This document shows, one piece after another, positions 19,964 through 21,499 of a stretch of DNA of 21,499 bases. The DNA lies in the NCBI GenBank assembly GCA_004151065.3, contig NWUY0300036129.1:16404-37902 (forward strand). Reading direction: 5' to 3'. The stretch is from Larix sibirica. Lineage: Eukaryota; Streptophyta; Pinopsida; Pinales; Pinaceae. A program made the position numbers and the translations under genes. Every line of letters begins with the position of its first letter. Position 1 is the stretch's first letter. A model generated the notes under the pieces. That model made no database searches. It was not told the origin of the DNA and saw nothing but the letters and a program-made list of their open reading frames with translations.

Positions 19964-20482
19964 ATGAAGGCAGCTCAAGATAGATATAAAAGTTAGGCTA
20001 ACCTGAAAAGGCCGATAAGACAATTTTAAGTAGGTGATAAATTTTTTGTTAAAATGAGACCAGAAAGAGTTATTTTACATTTGAAAAAAAATGCTAAATT
20101 GTCTCCTCAAGCAGGAAGTTTATCTTAATATGAACCTGCACTACCCCCTTTGTTAAGTTGAATTCATAATGTCTTTCATGTAAGCATTCTTAAACAATAC
20201 ATGCCTGATTCTACTCACATTCTTAAGTGGTAAAATATTAAATTAGAACCTTGATGTGAATTCACTTTAGAACTTGAAAATATCATAGATAAGATAATTA
20301 AACAATTAAGGAAAATAGGTATTAAAGAAGAAAAAGTTAAATGGACACATTGTGATGAAAGTAATGCCACATGGGAAAATGTTGATGTAATTGTTAAGCA
20401 ATATCCTCATTTGTTAACTAATTTCAACATTGATTCTTTTGGTACAGATAATGACAATGTTGTTGAGGACATCAACAATTAA
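19964..20482 (+). pseudogene. Ty3/gypsy integrase C-terminus with chromodomain-like tail
   Basis: One frame runs from 19964 to the TAA at 20480-20482, with stops at 19994, 20027, 20126, 20159, 20231 and 20252. Motifs follow the order known for plant chromoviruses: MKAAQDRYKS, VGDKFFVKMRPER (GPY/F-domain side), KLSPQ, a small deletion, ALPP, HNVFHVSILKQYMPD, then a chromodomain-like end with KVKWTHCDESNATWEN and YPHLL. In active elements this part binds chromatin and steers integration. Only the last 170 or so codons of pol are present; everything upstream is replaced by a LINE fragment. The stop codon overlaps the start of the polypurine tract, so pol ended directly at the LTR. Confidence 0.93.
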
Positions 20483-20494
20483 AGGAGGGAAGAA
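20481..20494 (+). other. Polypurine tract
   Basis: Fourteen purines (AAAGGAGGGAAGAA) lie directly before TGTCACGA. This is the primer site for plus-strand DNA synthesis of the gypsy element and overlaps the pol stop codon by two bases. Confidence 0.9.
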
Positions 20495-21499
20495 TGTCAC
20501 GAACCAATTTTTTGTGTAATAAAAAGAGTTAAAAGGGATCAATTCTTGTCATCACGTGTTAAAGAAAAGTTATGAAATGAGATAAATGTAAAGAGTTAAA
20601 AGTGATAAGTTTCTTGCAATCACATGTCAATTCCCACAACATTGACTTGGGGAAAACATGAGGAAATCAAGAATAAAGGTATTCGCGATAAGTGAGATAC
20701 CCCATATGGTAATACAGGTGCATGAACCTGGACAGGTGTTATACGTGGGGTAACTTAGGGCCCAATATCATTATTTTTAGAGATTGTGAGCAAGACATAT
20801 CCCCATAGTGACCTTTACAGAATCCAATCCAAGTCTAATCAGAGATAAGTCATTGCACGTGTAATTCATTTAAAAGAATATAAAGATAATAATATTTTCC
20901 TATTGTTGTCTATGTTGAATTAATTTACTATAGAATGGTAATTATGTAATATGTTGAATTTCTTGAACAATACATGGATATGAATATGCATAATTATATT
21001 AAAAATAAAGCATAATGATATTGTATGTGCTTTCATTTTATGGTATATGAATTAAATATGAAATTGTAGAGTAGGGAATAATACCCTAACATTAGCGATC
21101 TTCACACATGGGAATAATACCCTAATAAATTTATGTAGGACTAATGAGAGGGGATCAAATATCCCAACATTAATTCTAAATATTACTTAACCAAATGCAA
21201 AGCGCATAGTGGGTGCACCAAGTGATCTAATTAACTAAAGAACTAATATAACAATGAACGACACCCATGAACACCCTGGAAAGAAAAAGTCTCACTAGGA
21301 AATATACGAGAACTATAATAAAAAAAGTGATGTTAAAAAATAAAAAAATTCTCAAATCTACCTCAACAAGTGGTGGAGGAATCCACCGCTAGGAAGAAGT
21401 AGATAGTAAAAAAGGGCATGTTAGGTTAATCTTAACTTGGTTAAAGACTAAAAAATGGGTTTATCGTGGGTGATTTACGGGCCCATGGTATTGGGTATC
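20495..21499 (+). mobile_element. 3' LTR of the Ty3/gypsy element, right end not seen
   Basis: The LTR starts TGTCACGAACC straight after the polypurine tract. No matching terminal CGTGACA-like end is seen before the window stops, so the LTR is at least 1 kb, or truncated, or its end has decayed. ACGTGGGGTAACTTAGGGCCCA near 20740 resembles TCGTGGGTGATTTACGGGCCCA near 21465, so a partial second copy may begin close to the window edge. No protein-coding content is visible. Confidence 0.75.
21074..21173. repeat. Repeated GGGAATAATACCCTAA block inside the LTR
   Basis: GGGAATAATACCCTAA occurs exactly at 21074-21089 and 21110-21125, 36 bases apart. A related GGGATCAAATATCCCAACATTA lies near 21150-21173. 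Each has GGG and CCC arms that could pair weakly. Confidence 0.75.

Noticed and set aside
19964-20482. Endogenous pararetrovirus polyprotein
   Set aside because: The chromodomain-like tail, polypurine tract and adjoining LTR show a Ty3/gypsy retrotransposon, not a pararetrovirus.

Overview
The window looks like gene-poor nuclear DNA of a seed plant, most likely a species with a large, repeat-rich genome; a gymnosperm is my best guess. The evidence is an AT-rich sequence with no intact gene, a plant L1-type LINE carrying an RNase H domain, chromovirus-type Ty3/gypsy pieces, tRNA-derived SINEs and a broken wall-associated-kinase-like pseudogene. Almost everything recognisable is a transposable element relic carrying many stop codons. 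Homology calls come from reading motifs by eye; no database search was run.

Layout, left to right. Bases 1-269 look like the right end of an LTR (TATA box, terminal CA, initiator-Met primer-binding site). About 925-7090 is a long degenerate L1 LINE on the + strand: the tail of ORF1, a TAATG stop/start overlap, then ORF2 with endonuclease, reverse transcriptase, zinc-knuckle and RNase H. It is followed by an unusual Pro/Ser-rich then helical reading frame of about 380 codons before the 3' UTR. Bases 7091-9532 are non-coding and AT-rich, with a recurring short motif and two local duplications, ending in an LTR-like terminus. Bases 9674-10180 form a minisatellite of 55-59 bp units arranged as about 115 bp dimers. 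Bases 10181-12416 show nothing recognisable. Two tRNA-derived SINEs follow (12417-12643 and 12687-12820), the second with a clear 13 bp target-site duplication.

On the - strand, 13741-14089 is a kinase-domain relic of the WAK/WAK-like receptor kinase family. From 14090 to 18870 there is little that can be named: a cluster of GGGGCRCA motifs, a pyrimidine-rich strand and a few short direct repeats. The right end is a nested and chimeric retroelement cluster. A - strand gypsy-type LTR (18893-19580) with its primer-binding site cuts into a + strand non-LTR reverse transcriptase fragment (19582-19961). That fragment runs directly into the C-terminus of a Ty3/gypsy integrase with a chromodomain-like tail (19964-20482), followed by its polypurine tract and 3' LTR (20495 to the window end).

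No functional pathway is encoded. The most informative signals are the layered insertion history, the extra 3' reading frame of the LINE, the dimeric minisatellite and the pattern of premature stops, which fits decay by deamination at methylated CHG and CG sites.
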